Numbered from the stretch's first letter, positions 8,900 to 18,267 are shown. The stretch: DNA of 64,000 nt from an uncultured Eudoraea sp. (GCA_947258555.1 CAMYJF010000015.1:20478-84477); one strand, 5' to 3'. The notes: generated from the sequence alone by a model not told the origin. Numbers and translations: made by a program.

Positions 8900-9841
8900 T
8901 TACGATTTTTGTTCTTTAAGCTGATCGAGGATATCCGGAATACGCTTCACATTGGCCAATTGCTTCATTTTGGATCTGGCTTCTTCGGCAGGGCTGCCAA
9001 AATATGTTTTACCTCCATCCAGAGAATTAGCCACCCCGGATTGGGCCAATACAACAGTTTTTGCACCTATCGTAGCTGCACTTACAACGCCTACCTGACC
9101 CCAGAGGGTGACTTCATCTTCGATCACTACACAACCGGCTACGCCTGTTTGCGATGCGATCAGGCATTTCTCCCCAATGACGGTATCGTGTCCGACATGA
9201 ACCTGATTGTCGAGCTTACTTCCTTTCTTTATGGTCGTATTCCCACTCACACCACGATCAATCGTGCACAGAGCCCCGATCTCTACCTCGTCCTGGATGA
9301 TGACGGCACCACCAGATTTTAGCTTATCAAAACCTTCCGGTCTATTTTTATAGTAAAAAGCATCTGAACCAATGACGGTCCCTGCATGAATGATCACATT
9401 ATCACCTAGTTCGCAATGGTCATAAATACAGACGTTTGCGTGCAGGATACAACCCTTGCCAATTTTTACATTATTCCCGACAAAAACATTGGGTTGTAAA
9501 ATTGTATCTGCACCGATAATGGCAGATGATGATACCATTTGGTTTGAACGCTCAAAGGGTCTGAAATGATCGGTAAGGACATTGAAATCCCTAAATGGGT
9601 CATTTGAGATCAAGAGTGCCTTCCCTTCAGGACAATCTACGACCTTATTAATCAGGACTATGGTAGCTGCTGAGTTTAACGCCTTTTCATAGTATTTGGG
9701 ATGGTCTACAAAAACGATATCCCCTTCAACCACCACATGGATCTCATTCATGCCGGTCACCGGAAAATCATCCGGCCCAATATACTCAGCATGAATAATT
9801 TGGGCGACTTCCTTTAATGTATAAGATCTTGGAAATTTCAT
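8900..9841 (-). CDS. LpxD-like N-acyltransferase, second paralogue (left-handed beta-helix)
   Basis: This 313-residue protein has an LpxD-type N-terminal region (about residues 1-100) and then a run of hexapeptide repeats forming a left-handed beta-helix, with the His of [14 protein letters not shown] in the position of the LpxD catalytic base. It resembles UDP-3-O-(3-hydroxyacyl)glucosamine N-acyltransferase but lacks close identity to the lpxD gene at the head of the operon. It follows efp by 12 nt at the end of the lpx cluster. A role in acylating a second sugar nucleotide or lipid precursor is possible; the substrate cannot be read from sequence. Confidence 0.8.
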   Translation of the reverse strand: MKFPRSYTLKEVAQIIHAEYIGPDDFPVTGMNEIHVVVEGDIVFVDHPKYYEKALNSAATIVLINKVVDCPEGKALLISNDPFRDFNVLTDHFRPFERSNQMVSSSAIIGADTILQPNVFVGNNVKIGKGCILHANVCIYDHCELGDNVIIHAGTVIGSDAFYYKNRPEGFDKLKSGGAVIIQDEVEIGALCTIDRGVSGNTTIKKGSKLDNQVHVGHDTVIGEKCLIASQTGVAGCVVIEDEVTLWGQVGVVSAATIGAKTVVLAQSGVANSLDGGKTYFGSPAEEARSKMKQLANVKRIPDILDQLKEQKS

Positions 9842-9853
9842 AGGCAGAAGCCT

Positions 9854-10417
9854 TTATTTCGCGCGTTCCATATAGGATCCTTTCTCTGTATCGATCTTGA
9901 TCCGGTCTCCTTCATTAATAAACAAAGGAACTTTTACCCTTGCGCCTGTTTCAACAGTCGCAGGCTTGGTGGCATTAGTGGCGGTATTTCCTTTTACGCC
10001 AGGTTCGGTATGTGTTACCTCCAGAACAACACTGGCCGGCATTTCAACTGTCAACGGACTGCTGTCTTCAGTATTGAACATTACCTTGACAATCTCTCCT
10101 TCCTTCAACAACTTGGGTGCGTCTAGTGTATCCTCTTGTAAGGTGATCTGATTATAATCGTCTGTGTTCATAAAATGATATGTAGTGTCATCGTTGTACA
10201 AGAATTGATAATTCCTGGTCTCAATACGTACATCATCTATCTTGTGTCCGGCCGAGAAGGTATTGTCAATAACTTTCCCCGTACTGATGCTCTTGAGCTT
10301 GGTGCGGACAAAGGCTGGACCTTTCCCTGGTTTGACATGAAGGAACTCGACGATCTTATAGATGTCGTTGTTATATCGGATACATAATCCTTTTCTAATA
10401 TCTGAAGTTGATGCCAT
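9854..10417 (-). CDS. efp: Translation elongation factor P
   Basis: EF-P binds stalled ribosomes and speeds peptide-bond formation at polyproline stretches. The 187-residue protein has the three-barrel layout, with the modification loop KPGKGPAF; its tip lysine is K32. The C-terminal signature IKIDTEKGSYMERAK is typical. It lies inside the lipid A operon between lpxA (5 nt upstream) and the lpxD-like gene (12 nt downstream), a placement I recall from other Flavobacteriaceae. Confidence 0.96.
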   Translation of the reverse strand: MASTSDIRKGLCIRYNNDIYKIVEFLHVKPGKGPAFVRTKLKSISTGKVIDNTFSAGHKIDDVRIETRNYQFLYNDDTTYHFMNTDDYNQITLQEDTLDAPKLLKEGEIVKVMFNTEDSSPLTVEMPASVVLEVTHTEPGVKGNTATNATKPATVETGARVKVPLFINEGDRIKIDTEKGSYMERAK

Positions 10418-10422
10418 GTGAT

Positions 10423-11208
10423 CTAAGTTGTGCTAAAATATCCTTTCATGATCCCTCGCTGGGAATCTCGGATGAATTGTAAAATCTCGTCCCTTTCCGG
10501 TGTCGCTTCCATTTCTGCTTCAATGATCTGCACCGCCTGGGAGTTGTTGTAATTTTTTTGATAGAGGATTCGATAAATGTTTTGTATCTCCCGGATCTTT
10601 TCAGAAGTGAACCCTCTTCTGCGTAGCCCTACAGAATTTATGCCAACATAGGACAAAGGCTCCCGGGCCCCTTTAACAAAAGGAGGTACATCTTTACGCA
10701 CCAGGGAACCCCCGGTGACAAAAGCATGATTCCCGATGGAGACAAATTGATGTACAGCCACCATCCCGGCAAGGATGGCAAAATCCCCTACGGTAACATG
10801 TCCCGCCAGTGTAGAATTATTGGAAAAAATGCAATTATCCCCAACAAAGCAATCATGTGCTATGTGGCAATAGGCCATTACCAAACAGTTATTTCCCACA
10901 ACTGTTTTCATTCTGTCTGCTGTGCCTTTATGAATCGTAGCACATTCTCGGATTGTTGTATTATCTCCTATGATGACGGTAGTTTCTTCACCGTCGTATT
11001 TGAGATCCTGAGGAGGAGCGGAGATCACAGCGCCTGGAAAGATATTGCAGTTTTTACCAATGCGGGCCCCTTCCATTATGGTCACATTGGATCCGATCCA
11101 TGTGCCATCTCCTATGATCACATTATTATGAATGGTGGTAAAAGGTTCGATAACAACATTTTTGGCGATCTTCGCCCCGGGATGTACATAAGCCAAAGGT
11201 TGATTCAT
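10423..11208 (-). CDS. lpxA: UDP-N-acetylglucosamine acyltransferase
   Basis: LpxA transfers a 3-hydroxyacyl chain from ACP to UDP-GlcNAc, the first step of lipid A synthesis. The 261 residues are of family length. Hexapeptide repeats (I/V-G-x-x-x-x) fill about residues 5-185, the catalytic His lies in MAYCHIAHDC near residue 125, and a helical C-terminal domain follows. It begins 1 nt after the lpxC-fabZ stop, so it is part of the same transcript. Confidence 0.96.
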   Translation of the reverse strand: MNQPLAYVHPGAKIAKNVVIEPFTTIHNNVIIGDGTWIGSNVTIMEGARIGKNCNIFPGAVISAPPQDLKYDGEETTVIIGDNTTIRECATIHKGTADRMKTVVGNNCLVMAYCHIAHDCFVGDNCIFSNNSTLAGHVTVGDFAILAGMVAVHQFVSIGNHAFVTGGSLVRKDVPPFVKGAREPLSYVGINSVGLRRRGFTSEKIREIQNIYRILYQKNYNNSQAVQIIEAEMEATPERDEILQFIRDSQRGIMKGYFSTT

Positions 11209-11209
11209 A

Positions 11210-12610
11210 CTAGACGCCTTTGGTTTTTACGATTTGGGCCATTAATTCTGCTTCCGATACTAATTTGCCATTGGCATAAGCATAAGCTTGCATATGACAT
11301 ATACCCCGCCTTATCGGCGCTACCAGGTCACATTTAAAAATCAGTGTATCTCCGGGTCGCACCATATGCTTAAATTTTGCATTGTCTATTTTCATAAAGA
11401 AAGTAAGCCAGTTTTCAGGGTCGGGTACTGTGCTTAAAACCAATATTCCCCCTGTTTGTGCCATTGCTTCCACCTGTAAGACACCTGGCATCACCGGAGC
11501 ACCCGGAAAATGCCCAACAAAATAGGGCTCGGTCATGGTGACATTCTTTATACCCACAACATGGGTGTCAGATAACTCCAGGATCTTATCCACCAAAAGG
11601 AAAGGAGGCCTATGTGGTAAAATTTCCATGATCTTGGTCGTATCCATCAAAGGTTCCTGATGCAGATCATAGGTAGGCACCTTATTCCTTTTTTCAAGTT
11701 TTATGATCTTGGCTAGTTTTTTAGCAAATTGTGTATTTACAAAATGACCGGGCTTATTCGCGATCACTTTTCCGCGAATAGGCGTACCTACCAGTGCCAG
11801 GTCTCCAATTACATCGAGTAATTTATGCCTTGCCGCTTCATTGGGATGATGCAGCGTAAGATTATCAAGTATGCCATTTGGCTTGACAGAAAGCTTCTTT
11901 TTATCAAAGGCCTTTTCAAGCTTTTTCATGGTATTCTCAGAAATTTCCTTGTCTACATAAACTATGGCGTTATTTAAGTCACCGCCTTTGATCAGTCCGT
12001 TTTCCAGTAGCATCTCCAGTTCATGTAGAAAACTAAATGTCCGAGCATCGGATATCTCAGCTTTAAAATCGTCCAGATGGGATAAAGTAGCATTTTGAGT
12101 ACCCAGAACTTTGGTGCCAAAATCTACCATTGTCGTAATCTGGTATTCGTCTGCAGGGATTATCGTAATGTCACTTCCGGTCTCTTCATCCTTATATGAG
12201 ATCACGTCTTTGACAATATATTCTTCCTGCTCTGCTTCTTGTTCAACAATTCCGGCCATTTCAAGTGCTTCTACAAAAAATTTAGAAGAGCCGTCCATGA
12301 TCGGAGGTTCAGGGGAATCCAACTCAATGAGAACGTTATCTATGCCCATACCCACCAAGGCGGCCAGAACATGTTCGGAGGTTTGAATTTTCACCCCTCT
12401 TTTTTCAAGATTGGTACCCCTCTGGGTGTTCACTACATAGTTTACATCAGCCTCTATAACAGGCTCACCTTCAAGATCTATACGTTTGAAGGCAAAGCCA
12501 TGATTAACCGGTGCAGGAATGAATTTCATCTTCACATTTTCCCCGGTATGTAAACCAACACCTTTTAGTGTTACTTCTTTAGCGATTGTCTTCTGCTGCC
12601 CCATACTCAC
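11210..12610 (-). CDS. lpxC-fabZ: Bifunctional LpxC deacetylase / FabZ dehydratase fusion
   Basis: A 466-residue fusion characteristic of Bacteroidota. Residues 1 to about 305 are LpxC, the Zn amidase that deacetylates UDP-3-O-acyl-GlcNAc; ligands are visible in TSEHVLAALVG and RHKLLDVIGDLAL. Residues from about 320 are FabZ, the 3-hydroxyacyl-ACP dehydratase, with catalytic His in GHFPGAPVMPG and Glu in VLQVEAMAQ. It overlaps the lpxD stop by 4 nt. Coupling the two activities in one chain links lipid A commitment with fatty acid elongation. Confidence 0.97.
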   Translation of the reverse strand: MSMGQQKTIAKEVTLKGVGLHTGENVKMKFIPAPVNHGFAFKRIDLEGEPVIEADVNYVVNTQRGTNLEKRGVKIQTSEHVLAALVGMGIDNVLIELDSPEPPIMDGSSKFFVEALEMAGIVEQEAEQEEYIVKDVISYKDEETGSDITIIPADEYQITTMVDFGTKVLGTQNATLSHLDDFKAEISDARTFSFLHELEMLLENGLIKGGDLNNAIVYVDKEISENTMKKLEKAFDKKKLSVKPNGILDNLTLHHPNEAARHKLLDVIGDLALVGTPIRGKVIANKPGHFVNTQFAKKLAKIIKLEKRNKVPTYDLHQEPLMDTTKIMEILPHRPPFLLVDKILELSDTHVVGIKNVTMTEPYFVGHFPGAPVMPGVLQVEAMAQTGGILVLSTVPDPENWLTFFMKIDNAKFKHMVRPGDTLIFKCDLVAPIRRGICHMQAYAYANGKLVSEAELMAQIVKTKGV

Positions 12611-13632
12611 TTACCATTGGTTTTCTTCTCGATCTCATCAAGACGGTTAACTATTTTGGGTAAATTCTTAAAATGTACATAGGATTTGTTGTAATCCCCG
12701 TAGTTCAATGCCGGTGACCCCTGTATGATCTCGTCATCTTTGACGTTCCGCGTAATACCTGATTGCGCCTGGATCTTAACCCTGTCGCCAATGGTGACAT
12801 GGCCTACAATCCCAACTTGTCCTCCGATCTGACAGTACTTGCCAATTTTGGTAGAACCTGCTACACCTGATTGAGCAGCTATGGCCGTGTGCTCTCCTAT
12901 TTCCACATTATGAGCGATCTGTATCTGGTTATCAAGCTTTACACCTTTTCGTAAGATAGTTGAGCCCAAGGTAGCCCTGTCTATGGTAGTTCCGGCGCCA
13001 ACATCTACATGGTCTTCGAGGATGACATTACCTGTCTGAGGTACTTTCTTGTATTCTCCATTATTGCCCGGAGAAAATCCGAAGCCATCAGCCCCAATAA
13101 TAGCCCCGCTATGAATAACACAATGATCTCCAATTTCTGTCTCGGAATACACTTTGGCTCCAGCGAAAATGGTCACATCTTCTCCAATAGTCACATTATC
13201 GCCGACATACACATTCGGATAGATCTTGACATTGTTACCGATCTTGACATCAGATCCCAAATAAGAAAAGGCACCAAAGTAAAATCCGTCCCCATAAGAA
13301 GCCGATTTAGAAATGAAATTGGGCTCTTCGATTCCGCTTTTGTCGTTCTTTACTTTATTGTAGAATTCTAATAACTTAGAGAAGGATTCGTAAGCATCAT
13401 CTACTTTGATCAAAGTCGTGGATATTTCCTGTTCGGGAATAAAATCTCTGTTTACGATCGTAATGGAAGCCTTGGTACTATATATAAAGGGGGTGTATTT
13501 TGGGTTTGCCAAAAATGTAAGTGAACCTTGTTCCCCTTCCTCGATTTTTGATAGTTTATGCACGGCAACCTCGGGGTTTCCTTCGATCTCCCCTTCTAGG
13601 ATGCCTGCAATCTGACTTGCTGTAAATTCCAA
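12607..13632 (-). CDS. lpxD: UDP-3-O-acylglucosamine N-acyltransferase, TTG start proposed
   Basis: LpxD adds the second acyl chain to the UDP-glucosamine intermediate of lipid A. The open frame extends to 13731, but family members begin with M-[KE]-FTASQIAGIL, and here that segment starts at a TTG codon (13632-13630), giving 341 residues. A perfect -7 box at 13669-13662 lies inside the longer frame, so a start at 13731 would precede the promoter. Hexapeptide repeats run from about residue 105, and the catalytic His is in the IQIAHNVEIGEHTA segment. It is the first gene of the lpxD - lpxC-fabZ - lpxA - efp - lpxD-like operon. Confidence 0.92.
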   Translation of the reverse strand: MEFTASQIAGILEGEIEGNPEVAVHKLSKIEEGEQGSLTFLANPKYTPFIYSTKASITIVNRDFIPEQEISTTLIKVDDAYESFSKLLEFYNKVKNDKSGIEEPNFISKSASYGDGFYFGAFSYLGSDVKIGNNVKIYPNVYVGDNVTIGEDVTIFAGAKVYSETEIGDHCVIHSGAIIGADGFGFSPGNNGEYKKVPQTGNVILEDHVDVGAGTTIDRATLGSTILRKGVKLDNQIQIAHNVEIGEHTAIAAQSGVAGSTKIGKYCQIGGQVGIVGHVTIGDRVKIQAQSGITRNVKDDEIIQGSPALNYGDYNKSYVHFKNLPKIVNRLDEIEKKTNGK

Positions 13633-13661
13633 TTCCCGAATATTAATCCATAAATGCGGGA

Positions 13662-13669
13662 CAAAAGTA
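13662..13669 (-). promoter_or_regulatory. -7 box (TACTTTTG) of the lpx operon
   Basis: A perfect TAnnTTTG on the minus strand, 29 nt upstream of the proposed lpxD TTG start; no TTG at -33. It decides the lpxD start because the upstream alternative codon lies ahead of it. Confidence 0.55.
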
Positions 13670-13758
13670 AGAAAATTTGTGTAAAGCCCATACCTACGGG
13701 GCTGAACGGAAATCTGGTCTATTGAGACCACATGAGTCAGACGCTTTGACTAGTAAGT

Positions 13759-14988
13759 TTAGTCTTCCAACAGCGGATAGCATAAATAATGTTTTGTGAC
13801 CGTTCGGGCCAGGGCCTTTAAATTAAAATCGTCTGAGGTTTCTGTGACATCTGTGATCTTTCCATCTTTTTTTAAAATATGAATGCTCTGATCCTGAAGG
13901 TCATAGGCTGTATTGGCAATTACCCCTTTGAAGACAAAATAACCGGCCTCTTCAGAAGAACATTTGAAGAACGCTTTTGCTTTTTCCAATTCCTGTTGAT
14001 ACTCCTCTTCGTCAAAATCTTCATTTTGAAGACGGATCTTTAACAGTCTTCTATCCAAGACCATTTGGCATAATTTGGACAAAACAAGATCGGCATGATG
14101 TCGCCAATGCTTGATGGCAGACAGGATATCAATATCATCAAGATTGGCAAAAACCTGGAGCGCATGTGCATCGAAAGAAGCCTGATCTATTTGTTTATCT
14201 ATAAAGAAAGACAAGGCTGTACTCGCCTCGATTACTTCTCCCCTTCGATGGAGTTCTTTCGCCCTTTGCAATATTTTAATAAGTAGTTGTTCGGCAACCA
14301 AACCTGTTTTGTGCAGGTAGACCTGCCAGTACATAAATCTTCGGGCCATCAGGAATTTTTCAACAGAGTAGATCCCTTTTTCTTCAATTACCAGAGAATC
14401 GTCGTGGACATTGAGCATAGAAATGAGTCGCTCTGCATTGATGTTTCCTTCAAATACACCGGTGAAGAAACTATCCCGTTTCAGATAATCCAGCCGATCC
14501 ATATCTAATTGAGAGGAAACTAATTGATTCAGGAACTTTTTGGGATACGACCCTTTAAATATGTCAATAGCCATATCGAGATCGCCTTCAAATTCTACGT
14601 TCAGGGCTTCCATAAATGCAAGGGAGATCTCCTCGTGGTTGATACCCTCAACAATACTGTGTTCCATTGCATGAGAAAAAGGGCCATGGCCAATATCGTG
14701 AAGCAAAATGGCCGTCAATAAGGCCACCCCCTCCTCTTCGGTGATCTCGTTTTTTTTAAATCGCAGGACCTGGATCGCTTGTTGCATCAGGTACATACTG
14801 CCCATGGCATGGTGAAACCGTGTATGGTGAGCTCCCGGGTAAACTAGGTAAGACAGCCCCATTTGGGAAATGCGACGAAGGCGTTGAAAATACGGGTGGG
14901 CAATAAGATTAAAAAGCTGTGCGTTGGGAATTCTAATAAATCCGTAAATTGGATCACTGAACACCTTGAGCTTATTTGATTTTTTCAA
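13759..14988 (-). CDS. HD-domain phosphohydrolase (dNTPase-like)
   Basis: This 409-residue protein carries an HD metal site: HHTRFHHAMG near residue 54 supplies the first His, LLHDIGHGPFSHAME near residue 95 the His-Asp pair, and LDMDRLDYLKRDSFFTG the later Asp. The arrangement matches the SAMHD1/dGTPase-like HD superfamily (YdhJ type), which hydrolyses nucleotides; the actual substrate is unknown. Its -7 box abuts the start codon of the divergent porX gene, leaving only 27 nt between the two coding regions. Confidence 0.85.
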   Translation of the reverse strand: MKKSNKLKVFSDPIYGFIRIPNAQLFNLIAHPYFQRLRRISQMGLSYLVYPGAHHTRFHHAMGSMYLMQQAIQVLRFKKNEITEEEGVALLTAILLHDIGHGPFSHAMEHSIVEGINHEEISLAFMEALNVEFEGDLDMAIDIFKGSYPKKFLNQLVSSQLDMDRLDYLKRDSFFTGVFEGNINAERLISMLNVHDDSLVIEEKGIYSVEKFLMARRFMYWQVYLHKTGLVAEQLLIKILQRAKELHRRGEVIEASTALSFFIDKQIDQASFDAHALQVFANLDDIDILSAIKHWRHHADLVLSKLCQMVLDRRLLKIRLQNEDFDEEEYQQELEKAKAFFKCSSEEAGYFVFKGVIANTAYDLQDQSIHILKKDGKITDVTETSDDFNLKALARTVTKHYLCYPLLED

Positions 14989-15007
14989 AATCTCTCGATT
15001 TTACAGG

Positions 15008-15015
15008 CAAATATA
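15008..15015 (-). promoter_or_regulatory. -7 box (TATATTTG) of the HD gene, abutting the porX start codon
   Basis: A perfect TAnnTTTG on the minus strand ending one base before the porX ATG at 15016. The predicted start is near 15001, 13 nt before the HD ATG. Polymerase bound here would cover the porX start region. Confidence 0.5.
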
Positions 15016-16560
15016 ATGAACAAGATAACAATCCTTTGGGTTGATGATGAGATCGATCTGCTTAAACCTCATATCCTCTTCCTGGAAGACAAGAACTATG
15101 AGGTAATAACCTGCCAAGGCGGACAAGATGCGCTGGAAGCGCTTGCAGTGCAGCGGGTAGATATCGTATTTCTGGATGAGAATATGCCGGGCTTATCGGG
15201 GCTGGAAACCTTGAATGAGATCAAGCAGCGAGATAGTTCCCTCCCCGTTGTAATGATCACAAAGAGTGAAGAGGAATATATAATGGAAGAAGCTATAGGT
15301 TCAAAGATAGCTGACTACCTGATCAAGCCTGTTAATCCGAATCAGATATTGTTATCGCTCAAAAAGAACCTGGATCATTCACGCCTGGTTTCCCAGAAAA
15401 CTTCTGCTTCCTATCAGCAACAATTTCAAAAAATTGCCATGGACCTTTCTATGGTAAATACGTTTGAAGAGTGGGCAGATCTTTATCGGAGATTGATCTA
15501 TTGGGAACTCCAGCTGGAAGAGATCGAAGACAGTGGAATGTTTGAGATCCTGGAGTCGCAAAAACTGGAAGCGAATTCACAGTTTAGTAAATTTATAGAG
15601 CGACGTTACGAAGGATGGTTGCATGGCGAAGACAAGCCTGTTATGTCGCACACTTTATTTAAATCCTGGGTAGTCCCTGAATTAGATAAAGGCCCTACCC
15701 TGTGTGTTGTCATAGACAATTTGCGTTACGATCAGTGGTTCGCTTTTGAAGAGATCTTATCTGCCTTCTACAGGAAGGAATCTGAAAGGCCTTTTTACAG
15801 CATCCTGCCAACGGCTACACAGTACGCACGAAATGCAATATTCTCCGGACTTATGCCCTCTGAAATGGAGAAAAAGTATCCGGATTGGTGGAAGAATGAT
15901 ACCGATGAGGGCGGGAAAAATATGTTCGAGGATAAATTTTTGGACGCCCAGATCAAACGGCTGGGATTAGATCTGAAATGGGAGTACCACAAGATCAGTT
16001 CCTTAAGGCAAGGAAAGAATCTGGCACAGAATTTTAAATCTCAAAAGGAGAACGACCTCACTGTGATCGTCTATAATTTTGTGGACATGCTCTCTCATTC
16101 CAAAACGGAAATGGAAGTGATCAAGGAATTGGCTTCTAATGATAAAGCGTATCGTTCGCTTACTCAAAGCTGGTTTAAGAATTCCCCTTTATTGGACATC
16201 ATACAACAGGCACAGCTGATGGGAATGCGTCTGATCATCACTACAGACCATGGGACTATCAACGTAAAACAACCTTCCAAGGTCATCGGAGATAAAGAGA
16301 CTAGCTTAAATCTGCGTTACAAAACAGGCAGAAGCCTGACGTATGAGCAAAAAGATGTTGTAGAAGCCCCGGTTCCCGGAGATTTTTATTTGCCTCGCAT
16401 AACTATGAGTAGTTCTTTTATTTTTGCAAAAAATGATTTGTTCTTCGCCTATCCGAACAATTTTAATCATTATGTAAGTTATTACAGGAATACCTTCCAG
16501 CACGGAGGAGTTTCCCTGGAAGAAATGGTTATCCCTTTTATTGTTTTATCTCCGAAATAG
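15016..16560 (+). CDS. porX: PorX, type IX secretion response regulator with PglZ domain
   Basis: PorX regulates the type IX secretion system of Bacteroidota. The 514-residue chain starts with a CheY-like receiver (acidic pair D10/D11, phosphoacceptor D54 in FLDENMPG, K104 in YLIKP). A helical linker leads into a C-terminal PglZ alkaline-phosphatase-superfamily domain. Metal-site and active-site segments are VVIDNLRYDQW (about 231-241), LPTATQYARN (about 264-273) and TTDHGT. In studied homologues this domain is a Zn phosphodiesterase acting on small oligonucleotides. tsaE follows 2 nt after the stop, so the two genes are likely co-transcribed. The partner kinase PorY is not in the window. Confidence 0.93.
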   Translation: MNKITILWVDDEIDLLKPHILFLEDKNYEVITCQGGQDALEALAVQRVDIVFLDENMPGLSGLETLNEIKQRDSSLPVVMITKSEEEYIMEEAIGSKIADYLIKPVNPNQILLSLKKNLDHSRLVSQKTSASYQQQFQKIAMDLSMVNTFEEWADLYRRLIYWELQLEEIEDSGMFEILESQKLEANSQFSKFIERRYEGWLHGEDKPVMSHTLFKSWVVPELDKGPTLCVVIDNLRYDQWFAFEEILSAFYRKESERPFYSILPTATQYARNAIFSGLMPSEMEKKYPDWWKNDTDEGGKNMFEDKFLDAQIKRLGLDLKWEYHKISSLRQGKNLAQNFKSQKENDLTVIVYNFVDMLSHSKTEMEVIKELASNDKAYRSLTQSWFKNSPLLDIIQQAQLMGMRLIITTDHGTINVKQPSKVIGDKETSLNLRYKTGRSLTYEQKDVVEAPVPGDFYLPRITMSSSFIFAKNDLFFAYPNNFNHYVSYYRNTFQHGGVSLEEMVIPFIVLSPK

Positions 16561-16562
16561 TT

Positions 16563-16982
16563 GTGAAAATCACGTATACTTTAGATGAGGTCAGAAGGCT
16601 AGCTGAAACCTTAGTATCTGAGATACCTCGCAAGACATGGGCGTTACACGGACCGATGGGTGCAGGTAAAACAACATTGATAAAGGCCTTGATGCAAGTA
16701 CTTGGAAGTCCCGATAGTGTTCAAAGCCCAACATTCGGACTCGTGAATGAATACCATTCAAAAGATGGGGGCCTATTGGCGTATCATTTTGATTTTTATC
16801 GTTTAGAAGATCCGTTGGAAGTACTGGATATCGGCTTCGAAACCTACCTGGAACAGGGCTGTTGGATCTTTATGGAGTGGCCAGATAAAATAGGGCCTTA
16901 CCTCCCTGATGACCGGACAGATATTTATATTGATGTCATAGACGCCCATACGCGGCAACTTACTTATCAGAAAGAAAAATAA
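16563..16982 (+). CDS. tsaE: tRNA threonylcarbamoyladenosine biosynthesis ATPase TsaE (GTG start)
   Basis: TsaE is the small P-loop ATPase that works with TsaB and TsaD to install t6A at position 37 of ANN-decoding tRNAs. The 139 residues contain the Walker A GPMGAGKTT near residue 30, the switch-like SPTFGLVNEY and YHFDFYRL segments, and the C-terminal WPDKIGPYLPDDR typical of the family. The start is GTG, 2 nt after porX. The flanking TTG gives no longer frame. Confidence 0.94.
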   Translation: MKITYTLDEVRRLAETLVSEIPRKTWALHGPMGAGKTTLIKALMQVLGSPDSVQSPTFGLVNEYHSKDGGLLAYHFDFYRLEDPLEVLDIGFETYLEQGCWIFMEWPDKIGPYLPDDRTDIYIDVIDAHTRQLTYQKEK

Positions 16983-16999
16983 TATCGGTTCCATGGCTG

Positions 17000-17030
17000 T
17001 TGTCGTCTTTTGTTAAAAGTTGTAAATTTG
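17000..17030 (+). promoter_or_regulatory. Promoter of ald
   Basis: TTG (17000-17002), 20-nt spacer, TAAATTTG (17023-17030): a full match to the Bacteroidota promoter consensus. Transcription would start near 17037, about 30 nt upstream of the ald ATG. Confidence 0.7.
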
Positions 17031-17065
17031 AAAGAACCCCTCTAGTCAGGTACGCCTAATAACAT

Positions 17066-18265
17066 ATGGATCAACCTTCTTCCCCTTTTAGTAAACAGCA
17101 GTTGCTACCTCAGGAAGAAATGCTGGAAATATTAGCCCAAAAGGGCGAATTATACATTGGCATTCCTAAGGAAAATCAGTATCAGGAAAAACGAATATGC
17201 CTTACACCAGATGCTGTTAACGCGATAACAGCACATGGGCATCGTGTCCTAATTGAATCCAATGCCGGAAAGGGATCAAATTTCTCAGATCTTGACTACA
17301 CCAACGCAGGCGCTAAGATTACCCGGGATACGAAAAAGGTGTTCTCCTGCCCTATTATTCTGAAAGTAGAACCGCCCACGCTGGCTGAAATAGAATTGAT
17401 TAACCCACAAACGACCTTAATCTCTGCTCTGCAGATCAAAACCCAGAGCAAGGCATACTTTGAAACCCTTGCTAAAAAGCGGATAACGGCTGTTGCCTTT
17501 GAATTCATACGAGATGAAGATGGGAAATATCCGGCTGTCAGATCCTTAAGTGAGATCGCCGGGATATCTACGGTACTCATCGCTTCCGAGATCATGGCAG
17601 CTACCAATCAGGGGAACGGACTCCTGTTCGGAAATATCAGTGGCGTGCCCCCGGTAGAAGTGGTTATTCTCGGTGCAGGGACGGTCGGTGAATTTGCTGC
17701 GCGTTCTGCTCTCGGACTTGGCGCAAATGTTAAGGTTTTTGACAACTCTTTAACCAAGTTAAGAAACATCCAAACCAGCTTAAATACGACACTCTATACA
17801 TCTACCATTCAACCAAAGAATTTGCTAAAATCCCTCAAACGGTGTGATGTGGCCATAGGAGCCTTACGTGGTAAGGACAGGTCTCCTGTTGTCGTTACCC
17901 AAACTATGGTTGAGCACATGAAAAAAGGCGCTGTGATCATAGATGTAAGTATCGATATGGGAGGATGTTTTGAAACGAGTGAGGTTACTACCCATGACAA
18001 ACCCACTTTTGAAAAATTTGGGGTCATCCATTATGGTGTGCCGAACATTCCCGCGCGATATCCCAGGACATCTTCTGTATCTATCAGCAATATATTTACG
18101 CCCTACCTCTTGAAGATCGGAGAAGAAGGCGGACTTGAAAATTCACTTCGCTTTGATAAGGGACTTCGGAACGGACTATATATGTATCACGGCATTCTCA
18201 CCAATAAAACGGTTGGAGATTGGTTTGATCTGAAATTCAGCGATATCAATTTCCTGATCTTTTAA
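17066..18265 (+). CDS. ald: Alanine dehydrogenase
   Basis: NAD-dependent alanine dehydrogenase interconverts alanine with pyruvate plus ammonia. It has 399 residues including an extra N-terminal stretch of about 30, as usual in Flavobacteriaceae. The start of the catalytic domain is IGIPKENQYQEKRICLTP (about residue 33), with LKVEPPT near residue 95. The NAD-binding VVILGAGTVGEFAAR is near residue 200 and the conserved IDVSIDMGGCFETS near residue 290. A consensus promoter precedes it. The next gene follows 2 nt after its stop. Confidence 0.92.
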   Translation: MDQPSSPFSKQQLLPQEEMLEILAQKGELYIGIPKENQYQEKRICLTPDAVNAITAHGHRVLIESNAGKGSNFSDLDYTNAGAKITRDTKKVFSCPIILKVEPPTLAEIELINPQTTLISALQIKTQSKAYFETLAKKRITAVAFEFIRDEDGKYPAVRSLSEIAGISTVLIASEIMAATNQGNGLLFGNISGVPPVEVVILGAGTVGEFAARSALGLGANVKVFDNSLTKLRNIQTSLNTTLYTSTIQPKNLLKSLKRCDVAIGALRGKDRSPVVVTQTMVEHMKKGAVIIDVSIDMGGCFETSEVTTHDKPTFEKFGVIHYGVPNIPARYPRTSSVSISNIFTPYLLKIGEEGGLENSLRFDKGLRNGLYMYHGILTNKTVGDWFDLKFSDINFLIF

Positions 18266-18267
18266 CT

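Noticed and set aside
13633..13731. N-terminal extension of lpxD to the first in-frame ATG-like start
   Set aside because: It precedes the TACTTTTG promoter element and has no similarity to the usual LpxD N terminus, which begins at the TTG at 13632.
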